Below the pieces are notes generated by a model. The model was not told where the DNA came from. It saw nothing but the letters and a program-made list of their open reading frames with translations, and searched no databases. The position numbers and the translations under genes were made by a program. DNA of 64,000 nucleotides from Hirsutella rhossiliensis (lineage: Eukaryota > Ascomycota > Sordariomycetes > Hypocreales > Ophiocordycipitaceae). Location: positions 1,426,001 through 1,490,000 of the forward strand of contig NW_025408674.1 in the NCBI RefSeq assembly GCF_020360975.1, read 5' to 3'. Shown piece after piece: positions 1-11,042 of the stretch (the first letter of the stretch is position 1; each line of letters opens with the position of its first letter).

Positions 1-354
1 ACATTTCAGACTTGCGGCTTATTGTCTGCAGCAGTGGTGAGCATCATGCGCGCGACACGCGTGGTGCGATAGACATCTCACCTTAACCTCGTCCTCGTCC
101 TCGTCCTCGTCGTCGACGGCGTAGATGGTCTCCTCCACCTCGCCCAGCACCAGGTTGCAGTGGCTGTCATATGCCTGTCGCGAGCGTCAGCGCCAAGTTC
201 CGCGGCATGGGGGTCTGCCACTCATCCGCACATGAAGCTTCCCCTTGAGCTCGCGGTCTCCCCTCAGCTTGACAAAGACGACCTCGTTGAGGAGCAGCCG
301 CACCAGGTCGAGAGGCTCGGCGACGTGTCCGGTGTCCTCGCCCGCGTCGGCCAT
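1..354 (-). CDS. LSM3: U6 snRNA-associated Sm-like protein LSm3 (partial, 3' end outside window)
   Basis: LSm3 is a subunit of the LSm2-8 ring that binds the U6 snRNA 3' end in the nucleus and of the cytoplasmic LSm1-7 ring used in mRNA decay. Exons on the minus strand are 354-232, 174-82 and 25-1, joined by GT-AG introns (231-175 and 81-26). The start at 354 opens with MADAGEDTG, followed by the Sm1 motif (EPLDLVRLLLNEVVFVKLRG, then DRELKGKLHAYDSHCNLVLG across the first junction). The second exon ends in an Asp/Glu run (DDEDEDEDEVK). The third begins TISRKSEM, matching the start of the Sm2 strand, and runs off the left edge. An upstream in-frame ATG at 483 exists, but the conserved protein starts at 354. 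Identification rests on the family pattern, which I recognise clearly. The gene is divergent from the mitochondrial gene at 839. Confidence 0.9.
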
Positions 355-838
355 TGCACGCGCCGCCTGCGATGGTGTCTCTGGGGTACTTGGGGCGATG
401 GAAGTGGCGTCGCTCAGTCGAGAAGGGGACGAGGTGGGCGCGAGGATGATGTCTCGTTTGTGCTTTGCGACGCCAAAGAGCAACCGCTGGCGGAGTGGAA
501 AATCATTTGCGCGACATGCATTCGCTCACCGGGGATATCATGTATGCATTTGGCAGTTATGCAGATATCCGGGACCGAGCCTCCATGCGTGTACCCCTCC
601 CGGAGTCCTCCGTGCGGAACTACGGATACAGTGCTCCGTACCCCAACTTTTTCCTGCTCCAGTGGGGGCCGCTCCGCTGTGGACCTGCCCTGGATTATCG
701 GCCGTTGCCCCCCATCCCCCATTCCACATCACCACCACCACCACTCGCCGTCGCTTGTGTACGCGCACCTTTCTTGCTCGCATCCTGTCATCTCGGGCAC
801 CCCGTCGCCCTGAGTGCCAATGCCTTGACCTGTGAGCC
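355..838. promoter_or_regulatory. Divergent intergenic region between LSM3 and the ATP13-like gene
   Basis: This is 484 bp between two divergently transcribed genes, so it should hold both promoters. I see a short (CAC)n stretch near 725-745 and no convincing TATA box or operator. Several reading frames cross it, but none resembles a protein I know. Confidence 0.5.
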
Positions 839-2941
839 ATGCTCTTCAGAGGACCCCTGCTCCGGCCCGGCCGCCTCCCTCCGCGCCTCCGCCGCCGGCC
901 CTCACCAACAAGCCGCAATGCCACCGGCGGCCCCTCGAGCAGCGGCAAGTCGTGGCCCCAGAGCCTCCACGATAGCTTCCCCCTAGCGCGGGACCCGCCC
1001 CTGGGCGGCGCGCTCGAGAGCGTCCTGGATGCCGTGCGCACCAACAACACGGGCCAGCTCCTCAAGGCCTTCATCGCCTGGACCTCAGTCTTGCGCAGGC
1101 ACACACTGCCGACCCACGACGCCGCCGTGCGCGAGGTCCAGCAGCTGCCCGCCACGGCCGTGTCGGAGATTGTGCGCAGCCTCGACCCCGTGCTCAACCC
1201 GCATCTCGACGTCGCCCACGGCCTCACCATTGGCAGCGGCGAGACGCAGTTCACGCCCGCCGCATCCCTCGTCGACGAGTTCGGCGTCCGCACCCACCAC
1301 GGCGAGGTGCTCCTCGGCATGCAGGCCCTGCTGCGCGCCCGCGCCCGCCAGCCCCTCGCCCCGGCCGACTACGAGGTCATGATGCGCTGCGCCGGCGCCG
1401 GCGTCGACCGCCTGTCGGGCAAGCGCTTCTGGACCGCCATGACGGACAGCGGCCTGCAGGACTGGCGCACCTCGCGAACCTGGGTCGAGTTCCTCAAGGG
1501 CCGCTTCATGACGGAGCCCCTATACTACCAGTTCGACCGCACCCGCGCCCTGACCTTGCCTCGCGACCTGCACCGCGAGATGAAGCCCCTGTCGCTCGGC
1601 ACCGTCAAGCGCCTCGACCGCATCCGCCTCGGCCTCAACGCCCTGAGCCACCACCCCTGGAACCGCGATCCCGCCCAGCCCGAGCGCGACTGGCGCCGCC
1701 TCCTGCGCAAGCGCATCGGCTACGGCAGCTTCGTCAAGCATTTTTACCGCATGATTGGCTACGGCTACGCCGTCAGCGAGGAGTTTCTGTGCGCCTCCAT
1801 GGTGGCCTTTTCGCGCTGCGGCCGGCAAAACGACATCTGCACCCTGATCCTCGAGGGCCACTACGGCATCCGCGTCGTCCGCAACCAGGAACTCTTCCGC
1901 TGGGACGTTGAGGGCGGCAACGATCTACCCGCCGACTCGCCCATCCGGCCCACGGCCCGGCTCCTCGACGCCGTCGTCGACGCCTTTGGCGCCCTGTGCA
2001 ACCTGCCCCTGGGCCTCGACCTCGTCCAGCACATCTCGCAGCGCTACAGCCTGCCCATACCACCGGAGACGTGGTCCAACCTCCTCCGCTGGGCCTACAT
2101 CAACGCATCGGCGCCTTATCGCCACATGCGCGAGGCCGAGCCGCACCGCGACCTGCGCCCGGCGTCCATCCGGGACCCGCTCCACGTCTGGCGAACCATG
2201 ACGTCGGAGCCCTACAACGTCGAGCCGTCCTTTGACGACCACTGCTGCCACGTCAAGATGCTCATCCGCATCCGCTCCTTTGCGCCCGCCATCGACACCA
2301 TCAGGAACCAGCTGGTGCCGCGCTACAAGCTCCTCGACGACGAGTACCACAAGGCCGTCCTCGACGAGCTCCTCGTCAACGACACCGCCCTCACCCCGCG
2401 GCCCGCCACCCACCGCCGCCGACAGGCCGAGGTGCACAAGGACCACGCCCGCTACCACATCGCCCGCTGCCTGCACATGCTGCTCAAGACGGCCTCGCAA
2501 AACGCCGCCCACCGCCGCGGCCGCGTCATGCGCGTCCTCGTCCCCAACCTGCTCGCCGAGTTCGCCGAATTCTTCCCCCACTACGTCAGCTACCGCACCG
2601 CAAACGGCCTCGCCGTCATCCGCCGCGACGGCGCGCCCCGCCGCTTCGACTGGGTCCGCGCCTGGCGCACCACCCTGCCCGCCAACCTGTGCAGCGGCCA
2701 TCTCGACGAGGACGGCTCCGTCGACTCGAGCCAGTGGCCCAGGGCCGAGGACATGAGGGTCTTGGGCTGGCAGCGCGTCCCCAGGCCCAGGCGCAAGATC
2801 CTGGGGCGCGCCCCTGTCCCGAAGGACAAGGCCGTGGTGACGGACGCGACGGATGTGTCAAAGGTGACGAGCGCCGATTATACGCTGCGCCACGAGGGCA
2901 TCATGTGGTTTAAGAGGCTGGAGCGAGAACTCATGATGTAG
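839..2941 (+). CDS. Mitochondrial ATPase expression protein, ATP13/Aep2-like
   Basis: This single-exon gene encodes 700 residues. The first 20 residues (MLFRGPLLRPGRLPPRLRRR) are Arg-rich and free of acidic residues, typical of a mitochondrial presequence. The body is mostly alpha-helical and rich in Arg, Leu and aromatic residues, with segments such as GYGYAVSEEFLCASMVAFSR near residues 311-330 that look like pentatricopeptide-type helical hairpins. I assign it to the fungal ATP13/Aep2 family, which in yeast is needed for maturation or translation of the ATP synthase subunit 9 (ATP9) mRNA in the mitochondrial matrix. The family call comes from overall pattern and length, not from a signature motif, so a generic mitochondrial PPR-like expression factor remains possible. 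It is tail to tail with the next gene. Confidence 0.6.
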   Translation: MLFRGPLLRPGRLPPRLRRRPSPTSRNATGGPSSSGKSWPQSLHDSFPLARDPPLGGALESVLDAVRTNNTGQLLKAFIAWTSVLRRHTLPTHDAAVREVQQLPATAVSEIVRSLDPVLNPHLDVAHGLTIGSGETQFTPAASLVDEFGVRTHHGEVLLGMQALLRARARQPLAPADYEVMMRCAGAGVDRLSGKRFWTAMTDSGLQDWRTSRTWVEFLKGRFMTEPLYYQFDRTRALTLPRDLHREMKPLSLGTVKRLDRIRLGLNALSHHPWNRDPAQPERDWRRLLRKRIGYGSFVKHFYRMIGYGYAVSEEFLCASMVAFSRCGRQNDICTLILEGHYGIRVVRNQELFRWDVEGGNDLPADSPIRPTARLLDAVVDAFGALCNLPLGLDLVQHISQRYSLPIPPETWSNLLRWAYINASAPYRHMREAEPHRDLRPASIRDPLHVWRTMTSEPYNVEPSFDDHCCHVKMLIRIRSFAPAIDTIRNQLVPRYKLLDDEYHKAVLDELLVNDTALTPRPATHRRRQAEVHKDHARYHIARCLHMLLKTASQNAAHRRGRVMRVLVPNLLAEFAEFFPHYVSYRTANGLAVIRRDGAPRRFDWVRAWRTTLPANLCSGHLDEDGSVDSSQWPRAEDMRVLGWQRVPRPRRKILGRAPVPKDKAVVTDATDVSKVTSADYTLRHEGIMWFKRLERELMM

Positions 2942-3543
2942 CAGTAGCAGTGTGTCTGTCATGTTCAAAGCTGTAAATGGCAAGATACCGAAGCGTCTGT
3001 GTAGAAGGCTTGTACAATAATACATTGTCCTCCCGGCTTGGCTGCCACCGTCTATCCACTACCCTCTTTCGCGTTGGCGCTACCCAGACAAGCAGCTCCA
3101 AACTGGAAATCGGCACCCCCACGAGACGTAGATGGCGGCGGCACATCATTCTCTCTTACCGTCTCAGTTCTCCCAAAAGGCCGGATATTCAATCCTTGTC
3201 CAACTCACTTGGCCATTCCCATGCTCGCCTACATAAGTCATCGCCATCATCTATTCGATACCTTTCCGCCATTGTCATTTCGCATACCGTATGTCCGTCT
3301 CGTCTCATACAAGGTGCTGTGACGCCCCGGCTAGTAATGAGCCCTGCTAACGATGAGAAAGAAGAAATTGTACAGGGGAAAAAGGAGGGAATTCGAGAAT
3401 GGAAAATACCAAGACATTGCTTGTATCAGAGGTTTGCGGTCAACTCCAAAAAGGACAAGATAACCTCAAGAGTACGCGGAGGGGCGCGTCACCCACAGCA
3501 AGCAGCCATCCTTGCTGCGAGAACTGAACGGCATGCGCACGTC
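2942..3543. other. Convergent intergenic region, 3' ends of two genes
   Basis: About 600 bp separates two converging stop codons. It should contain both 3' UTRs and polyadenylation sites. I see no gene. The reading frames that cross it lack any family resemblance. Confidence 0.5.
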
Positions 3544-5646
3544 CTACGCTCCTCCGACAGCAGCCTCGGCCAAGACACCGAGGAGGCTCGCCGCGGCGCC
3601 CCCGATGCCCACGGCGCCAAGCGTTTCGCCCCAGGCCTTCTTCTTGATGTTCCGCTCTTCCCTGCGGTCCCCTCGTCGATCGCGGTGAGGCCGGTGATGG
3701 TCGCCCTCAGGGCCCCGGTACCGGTCACCGCTGTATCGATCGCGCTCGCCGCTGTAGCGTTCACTGTCGCGTCGATGCCCATCACGGTTACGGCCTGAGC
3801 CCTCTCTGTCCCGGCTGTCGCGCGGCCTTCTGGAAGCGTGGTCCTCGCGACGATCACGCTCGTCCTTGAAAGACCGGGCGCTCTTCGGTTTCACTTCATG
3901 GGGCTCGGGGTCGAATCTGACGTGATTTTCGTTCTTGTTCTTCAGAATTGGCTTGGGCATGACGGTACTGGCCGGCGAGGTCTTGTCCTTGCTCGGGGGG
4001 TTGACGATGTATGGGTAGCTCTTGCTATCCTTGTCAAAGGACGTCTTGTCATCGTCGTAGTCGGTTGAGTCGCTTTCGTCCCAGAGCGCACTGTCGTCAT
4101 CTTCATCGTCGCCGCTGCTCTTGGAGTCTGCACGCTCTCGACGCTGATGCCTGTCGTGCCGTCTCTGGGGCGGGTGCCCGCCTGACCTGGCAGCTCGACA
4201 TTCGGCGCTCTGGCGGGCATAATCGGCAATCTGCTCGCGCGTGAGGCGGCCGAGAACCGCGACGTAGTCGGGGCGGGCCTCGTACCGGACCCGGGCTCGT
4301 TCGAGGACTTCGGGGCTCACCAGAGTCCGTCTTATCCTGGTCCACTGCGCCTCCATAGGGATTTCCTTGCCGTAGCGGTCTGGTGCCAGACGCGACGGCA
4401 TCGATCTTGTGCTCAAGGCATGGGATGGCGAGTGAGGCGCCGAAGCAGTCTGGAGAGATGGGTTATACGGATTCCCAGGAGACGAACCCAGCAGCAGGGA
4501 GTTGGCCGAAGCCGAAGGATTATGGGATGAGGCAACATCTATTCTTCCTGTGGCCCCAGAGGTCAGGTACTTTTGGGTGCTTCTTGGCGACGAGCGATGG
4601 GCGTGAACATGGGGTTGAAGATGCAGCCCCGCCATACCCGACTGTAGAGAGTCCATGGCCATTAGATCCTTGGTAGAGATGAGGGTCATGGAGTGGGTCC
4701 TGGCATTTGTCCCATCATCCGAGGTGAATGAATGGCCCTCATACTGTGAAGGTGATTCGGGGATATGTCCGGGCTGGCGTCGCTCACTCTTGACGCTAAG
4801 GAGAGACTTTTCCTCGAAGACGGAAGGGTGAATACGCTCCTTGGGGGGCACGGGTGGTGGTCCAGGGTTCCGGGCATGGTTCTCAAGGAGGCCGCGGACG
4901 CTTGGGGGAGCACCGCCGGTGAGGGTCGACATGGTCTCAAGCTCACGAATGTATGCGCGCAACACCTCCTGGGAGCGGGCATGGCATTAGTGCATGTGTG
5001 CTCTGGAAGAGTCATGCTTGGGCCGGTGGGTTCTCACCTTGTGCTGACGCAAGACCTGAGGCGAAAAGCCTTCCTTTTCGAGCTCCGACTTGAACTCTTG
5101 CCACAGTCGGTCCTCATCGCCAATGGTTCCGCCGAGGTCTCGCCGGCCAAAGAGCCTTGCGGCGATGTCATCCACCTTGTCTTTGATGCGCTCGAGGCCG
5201 GCGTCACTGCCGTGCAGCATGTGGTCGGAGGGAGCGTGAGCAGGGTTGTGCAGCTGCACAGTATCTAGCAGCATGTCGACGCTCATCTTTTCGTTTTCAA
5301 GCCTCGATCGGACGGCAGCCACGCGGTCGGCAAGGGCGTCTAAGTGACGGCCACCGGAGGCATCATAGCGGTCGAGCACTGTCTCGAGCTGCTTGAGGGC
5401 AAAATCGCAATCCTGGACAATAGGCTGCACTTGGCGGGCATAGACTGTCGAGTCGGGCCCCTGGTTGAGCAGAGAATCGGGGTCGGCAGCCTCGACGCGG
5501 AGATGGCGGAGGGCAAGGTGGAGCTGACGAACGGCGAGGGCGGTGTCGGACAGAGGACGAGCGGGATGTTTCTGGGCACGCAAGAAGAGAGTTCTGGCAA
5601 AGGCATCGACGGCGTCGATATGTTGGAGGGAGCCGGAGCCGCTCAT
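3544..5646 (-). CDS. DUF8035 domain protein, acidic/basic-rich, uncharacterised
   Basis: Two exons (5646-5038 and 4968-3544) joined by a 69-nt GT-AG intron give 677 residues. The N-terminal ~200 residues are helical with heptad-like spacing (LRVEAADPDSLL, LDALADRVAAVRSRLENEK), so probably a coiled coil. The middle is Ser/Pro-rich and disordered. A conserved block around residues 404-460 (PMEAQWTRIRRTLVSPEVLE followed by a YEARPDYVAVLGRLTREQI stretch) matches what I recall as DUF8035. An acidic segment, a PKPILKN...HVRF segment and an RS/RD-rich tail follow. The C-terminus is a Gly/Ala-rich hydrophobic stretch (GAVGIGGAAASLLGVLAEA) that could insert in a membrane. The function is unknown. The start at 5646 (MSGSGS) is the first ATG of the exon. 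Confidence 0.75.
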
Positions 5647-7747
5647 GGCTGGCCGAGTCGGAAGGGAAGTCGGTGGCTTCTGGTGCTGTACGATGGTGTT
5701 CCAGTCTGCTTCACTTTGCTGGGCGGGCGACGGGTGATGTGCCGGATTGTTGGTTTACGTCGCCTCTGCTCTTGCACTGAAAGGGGTAGAAAGTCACAGA
5801 AGAAGGCCAGTGAGTAATACGAACGGTGGTGTAGGGCAGTGGATCGGCGGGCCGAAGCTGGGTGATATCACGAATGCGAGCGGGACGCTGGCGTGGCGCA
5901 CGCGGATGTCGGCGGTGGGGGGGAGTGTGGGGAAATGCTGCGCTTTTAGGTCTTCCTGCATGTGTATTTCTTTTTCAGTACGATGCCGTTTGAAGACGTG
6001 GTGGTTGCGGAGAGTATGTGAGGTTGAGAAAAGAAGAAGAAGAAATGCCGAGGAGGGGCGAAGAGGAGACGGGATACAAGACGGGATACAAGAGGAAAGA
6101 TCGCGTGAGTGTGTCGATAAGCGACCCAGGTACCTGAGAGTACATGCATCCAGACAAGATGGCATTGTGCGATAGGCCCATCCTCTTCCCCGGGTAGGTT
6201 CCCATTTGTCCTGCATGCATGGCAGAGGTAGCGTTGGCTGCGCCCTCCATCTCGTGACTGATAGGTCCAACGCCTCGAGAGACCTGCCGTCTTCCCTCTC
6301 CCGAGGCTTTTTGCAGGGCTGACTTGCAAGGGAGCGTGAGCGTGAGCGCGTCGAAACTTGACGCCAGGAACTTGTACTTGTTGCTTCGTAGACCGTACTG
6401 TACTCCGTACCACAAAGACAATGAACAGTGAGTCCATGATGCTGTCGAGGTTGCCCATGTCCCTACGGATTTGAAAGTCTCTTTTCAAAACGACGTCTTT
6501 CTTCGCCCCGCCGAGTGACGTCAGTCGCCCGTCTTCTCATTGGCCCACCTCTCCCAAGAGCAGGGCTGACCAACCGAAACCCCTGCCGCCCCGGTCACCC
6601 GCCACACCCGCACTCACACCCACACTCACGCCCACACTCACACCCACGCTCGTCTTGTTGAATTCCTTCGGAACCCCGACTTCTCGCCCGGCGTCACGTC
6701 ACCAGCTCGACAACAACCCCACAAGGCACTCTCCCACGCACAGGAACCCTCAGCCGTAGCCTGCGCTTCCCCCAATGTCTTGGACCCCCTCGCTAGTACA
6801 TGGTGTTGTGTGCCCCTTGTGCCATCCATCGTTCCCACAAACCGCCTGCCGTCGGCTCAAAGAAGAAAGGTGAAGGAAGCGGAAAAGAAAAACCCGCTGA
6901 GGCTGTGACGCCACCGCCGCTGGGCGACTCTCGCTTCTCCGTCCTGCCGCTGCACGCATTCATTAGCCGCCATCGTCCATACGGAGTATCCGCACTCAGC
7001 CATGGATTCTCGTCCGCCGCCGCCGCCGAGACAGTCACGCTTTGCTTTTTACCTCCAGTTCGCAGCCGGCCCGCACACCATTCCAGACTCCCATGTCTTC
7101 GCCCTGCCTCTTCAATGCTGGAGCCTCATCCACTCCAATCCCTGGGACTCTCAGCGAATAGGCAGCCACGTTTCTCACCCCCTTCCACCACGTCTCTGCT
7201 TATCCCCCCCCCCCTATTCCGCGTCCCACGAGCCCGCCTTACCCGGCACTCGGTAACACGAACATGGCCATCGCGGCTCCTCGCTGGACGCTTCTCGTCC
7301 AACGACTTTGCCTGGAGCCTGTTCATCGCGGTGCTCAGCATATGGGGCAATTTCATCGACATCCCGTAGCATGGGGCCCCATTGGCCTCGCCTCCTTCTT
7401 TCAACAACGCGTACCAAGTACGGATACAAGCACATGCATGTCATTCGTTCAATGCCTCCGTAGCCCGCATTGAATCCTATACAATCGCTGCAAGTAGGCA
7501 GTGGCTCGTCTTACGCCCCGACGCCCGGCCGTGGGACTGATGCCAGAGGGGCACCCGTCCCGCTGCCTTGCCCGAACTTCCTGCGCCTCGCCTCGCCTTT
7601 TCTCACAACCCCGCTTGTCGCCGCCTGCCCCTTCATCAGCCGCCTTGCTCGTTTTTTCTTCCGTCCTTTACCTCCGATTCACCCTCCACCGGCTTCGCAC
7701 AGTCGAAATTGCCTCGTCGCGCTCGGGTCAGACACGTGGAACACGGC
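5647..7747. other. 2.1 kb intergenic region with a 12-bp tandem repeat
   Basis: The left part is the promoter and 5' UTR of the DUF8035 gene; the right part holds the 3' end of UTP8. Two copies of the 9-mer TACTCCGTA/TACGGAGTA lie at 6401-6409 and 6980-6988. Between 7240 and 7370 one frame encodes a hydrophobic 20-residue stretch, but I cannot build a gene model around it. I support no gene here. Confidence 0.45.
6611..6646. repeat. Three copies of a 12-bp tandem repeat
   Basis: Three direct copies of CACTCACACCCA, the middle one with a single T-to-G type substitution pattern (CACTCACGCCCA), lie head to tail and are followed by a decayed fourth. It is a small minisatellite in intergenic DNA with no visible coding role. 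Confidence 0.85.
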
Positions 7748-10507
7748 TCAAACGGCAATCTTCTCCAACGAATATGCCTCCACGTTCCGACTGATCAAAT
7801 GCCCCGTCTCCCGCATGCTCCGTTGCACAACCTCACCACCCGACACCACCTTGTCCATCGTAGGCAATTGCTTCGTTTTCAGGCCGAGTGGCAGCATTCG
7901 AGACTCTCGCGCCTCGAGGTGAACCGAGATGGGCTTGCTGCTGTTCCATGTCTGCCGTGAGGCCCATCTCTTGCCGGCCGTGATGCCGAACCGGACGGCT
8001 TCACCCACGACGCCGTTGAGATACACAGCCTCCTCGATCCCCTCCAAAGCCGCAGTCACCTCGAGCTTCAGAGCCGTCAGGAAATCGCCTGCCTCCGTCT
8101 TGTCGGCCCAGGACATGGCGTCGTTAAAGAGCCATCCGCCGGCACCAATGGCATCCAAGCATCGCCCCAGCAGATCAGCGATGAGGGTAATGACTCCGTC
8201 AGGTGGGGGCTCGTTGCCCTCCGATTCGAACCTGGTCGGGTCGATATAGAGGGACGTCCAGGCGCCTCGGACCAGCTCGATCCGTAGCAGGTAGATGAAT
8301 GCCAAGATCTCTTCCGTCTGTATCGTTGCTCGGAGCGCCCTGACGGTTGATACGGCAGGCAGTCGCCAGAGCTTGGTGAATGCCAGTGTCAGGCCCCGTG
8401 ATCGGCTGCTCGACTCGTCCCCGAGGTAGTGCTCGGTGACGGCAATCTCTCGTTCCAGGTCGTCGAGATCCATCTCGTATTTGTCGTTTCCGTCATGCGG
8501 CTCGTTTGTCAGCAGCCTGGTGGTGTCCAGCGTCTTGTCCTTGGTACCCGAGATCAGATCCATGCTGAGCATCAGTATTCGAATGGCAAGTAATAGTTCC
8601 ACCTCGCCCAGTTTCGTGGCTTGCAGGTAGTTGAGAAGCAAGGTCATGGACGCGTCCGCCTCGATGATGCAATCAATCAGACTGCTAGCCAGTGACCTGC
8701 ATTCCGCAGGCTCGTTGCTCAAGTCCGCCCGGAAAGCCATCATCAGATTGGAAAGGGTGAGATGTCCGGCAACGACGAGGTATGTCGTGACGTTGCTGTC
8801 GGCCAGAACCAGGCGGAGTTTGGGCCGCGGCTCGTCCAGGGATGTCTCCACCGAAAAGACTTGGCTGATGGCGTACATTGTCCAGCGACGGTCGACTGGA
8901 GGATACGAGCTCTCCGTCATCCACTCCCACTCCGCAGATTCTTGTAAATCGGCCACGGCTTCGTCGCCGGTCGCGCCGCTCTTCTGTTCGGCTTCCTGAC
9001 GGAAGCCCATGTTGAACTTTTGTCGCAGAACATCTTCCCACTTCGCCAACTCATTGTTGCCGAGCAGTTCGTCTGCAGCCTGTACCTCTTCGTTGTGTTT
9101 GGCCAGATAAGTCTCCGTCATGGTTCCCGGAACATAGGAAGAAAACTCCATAGACGGAGCTTCCGATCTCAGCTTTTTGGGGCACATTTCCATGGAGGAA
9201 CCGCGGCCTATGGAATCAATCAAGAGCCCTGCTCTCCGCCGCTTGCCGTGCGCTTTAGGCGGCTCGATTTGTATCGAAACAAGAACATTGTCGACAAGAG
9301 CAACGACGAGGTCTTGACTGCGTAGGTAAGTGAGGAGCTGACAAGTTCGAGGCGATTGGCTCTCCAACGGTAGTTCAGATAGGTCTAAAGCGGCTTTTGC
9401 GTGAATAGAGCGGTGCTGGTAGTTGAAGAGGCTCAACGAGTCCAAGGAAGTTGACAAGAGAAACGGCCTCGAGAGGCGAAGAAATGACTCGGCACCTTCC
9501 ACCTGGATTGCCGACTTTTGTTTCGGCACGGCACCGCCGAGATCGTAAATGCTGGCAGAGCCTGGGAAGAGTTCCAGGAGCAGGCCTGACTGGATGTCAA
9601 CCTGATATGTCGTCTGCTCGTCACCACCGCCAGATGTCCCAATAGGGGTGACGTCGAGCGGAATCAACTTTTGCAAGCCTGCAGAGTTGGAGGAATTCCC
9701 AGGCATCGCAGCAAGCACTACCAAATGGCGGGTCATTCGTTCCTGGCTCATGCTCTTGGTTACCATGACGAATAGCGTAGGCTCGAGGCCCTTGGGTAGG
9801 GCGCTGAAAACTTCAAGTCGGTTCTTGAACATGCCGTCCCTGAGTTCGGCCAGGCTTGTCGACGACACATACTCGACCTCGAAGTGGTCAATAGCCCCAG
9901 CAACGACATCCTGGACGGCCGACTTGGACGAGGCTGACCACTGAACCGAGAGGGATTCGCCAGAGAGGTAGACGAGCTCTCCACTTTCGCAGACGGCGAC
10001 GACGTCCCCAATCGGTGAAGACTGAGCTGGCGTCGGGGAGCCAGCAATGTATCTGACGGGCGAGGCTGGCAGCGTTTGGGTCGAAGTCGTCGAAGTTGTC
10101 TTGCCATCGGGATGCACAACGTCTTTGAAGAGCGTCATTTTGCGGGACGAGCCATTCTTGGTGGATATAAAGGTGCATCGCAGTATATCGTTGCTGGTCG
10201 AGTGTCGGGCTCTGACTGAATACGGAGGGCAGGTGAAGGAGTCTTGCGGCGGAATTGGGTACGACGTGATGAGCCGCGATGCCGGGACCTGTCTCCGAGT
10301 TAGAATCCCGCATCATGGGCGAGTCTGCAGAGTCCATACATTGTACACGCTCGCAGTCTCTCCGTCGATGCCCACAGCCAGCTCGGTTCGCTTCCTCCCC
10401 TTCTGGCCGTACACTTCTCGAGCGACTATTCTGCCGTCGGTGTGGTCCAACGGCCGGGGCAGGGCGGCCAAGACATATGGCCGGTGTATCCTGTATTCAG
10501 ATGCCAT
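7748..10507 (-). CDS. UTP8: U3 snoRNA-associated protein Utp8 (UTP-A/t-UTP subcomplex)
   Basis: Two exons (10507-10340 and 10288-7748) with a 51-nt intron give 902 residues. Exon 1 reads MASEYRIHRPYVLAALPRP and, across the junction, VYN|VPASRLITSYPIPPQ, followed by SFTCPPYSVR and KMTLFKDVV. This is the N-terminal pattern of the fungal Utp8 beta-propeller family. The N-terminal half should form the propeller and the C-terminal half is alpha-helical. In yeast, Utp8 belongs to the t-UTP/UTP-A complex, which loads on nascent pre-rRNA in the nucleolus, and it is also implicated in nuclear tRNA export. The longest uninterrupted frame starts only at 10138, but the upstream exon is clearly homologous and belongs to the gene. 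It is divergent from ELG1, 535 bp away. Confidence 0.78.
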
Positions 10508-11042
10508 TGTGATTCCGGTAGCTTGTTCGAGGAAAGGCCCCTTGCTTGGTATGCTGATCTGCGGCCAGATTCCGGCTCGTCGCGAGATTGTCCAAATCGC
10601 AATTGCGAGCCCTCATTTTCTCAAGTCGATCAGCTGCCTTTTCGGAGGGGAAGAAAAAAAAACCTGGGAGCGGGCCGGCGAAAGATCCGGTGGGGGGAGC
10701 CATCGAGGTGGGGCGCATTTATGATACCTACCTAAGGTAATTCGATAATTGGTTGGGGCCGGTACGTACCGTCGAGGGCCAGGCGCGCGCGTCTTGCTTA
10801 ACGCGTGTGCTCTGCTGCATGCAATATAACGCGGTCTTTGCATATCCAGCGCAACAACCAAACTCATCGTCCTCAAGCCCTACACAAATCGACTCCTCAC
10901 CCCTGGCTCCTGCCTGCCGCATCCCATTACTTCAGCAATGGACGTCTTCTGCGGCTAAATATCGATATACGGCATCCTCCTCCTCCGACCTAGACCGATC
11001 CATGCCGACCTAGTTGATCCCCAGCTGGTCTTGTGAACCTCA
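10508..11042. promoter_or_regulatory. Divergent promoter region between UTP8 and ELG1
   Basis: 535 bp separate two divergent start codons. It contains the element ACCTACCTAAGGTAA near 10727-10741, similar to the TAGGTACCTA-type motifs seen in other gaps of this window. I see no gene in it. Confidence 0.5.

Noticed and set aside
1925..2701. 258-residue antisense frame opposite the ATP13-like gene
   Set aside because: Same codon-bias effect; valine/glycine-rich with no domain.
5794..6270. 158-residue minus-strand frame upstream of the DUF8035 gene
   Set aside because: It lies in the presumed promoter and leader, has no family match, and shows low-complexity Ser/Leu content.
7240..7369. Short frame ending in a hydrophobic stretch (SLFIAVLSIWGNFIDIP)
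   Set aside because: It could be the last exon of a small membrane protein, but I found no convincing start, acceptor site or family, so I did not annotate it.
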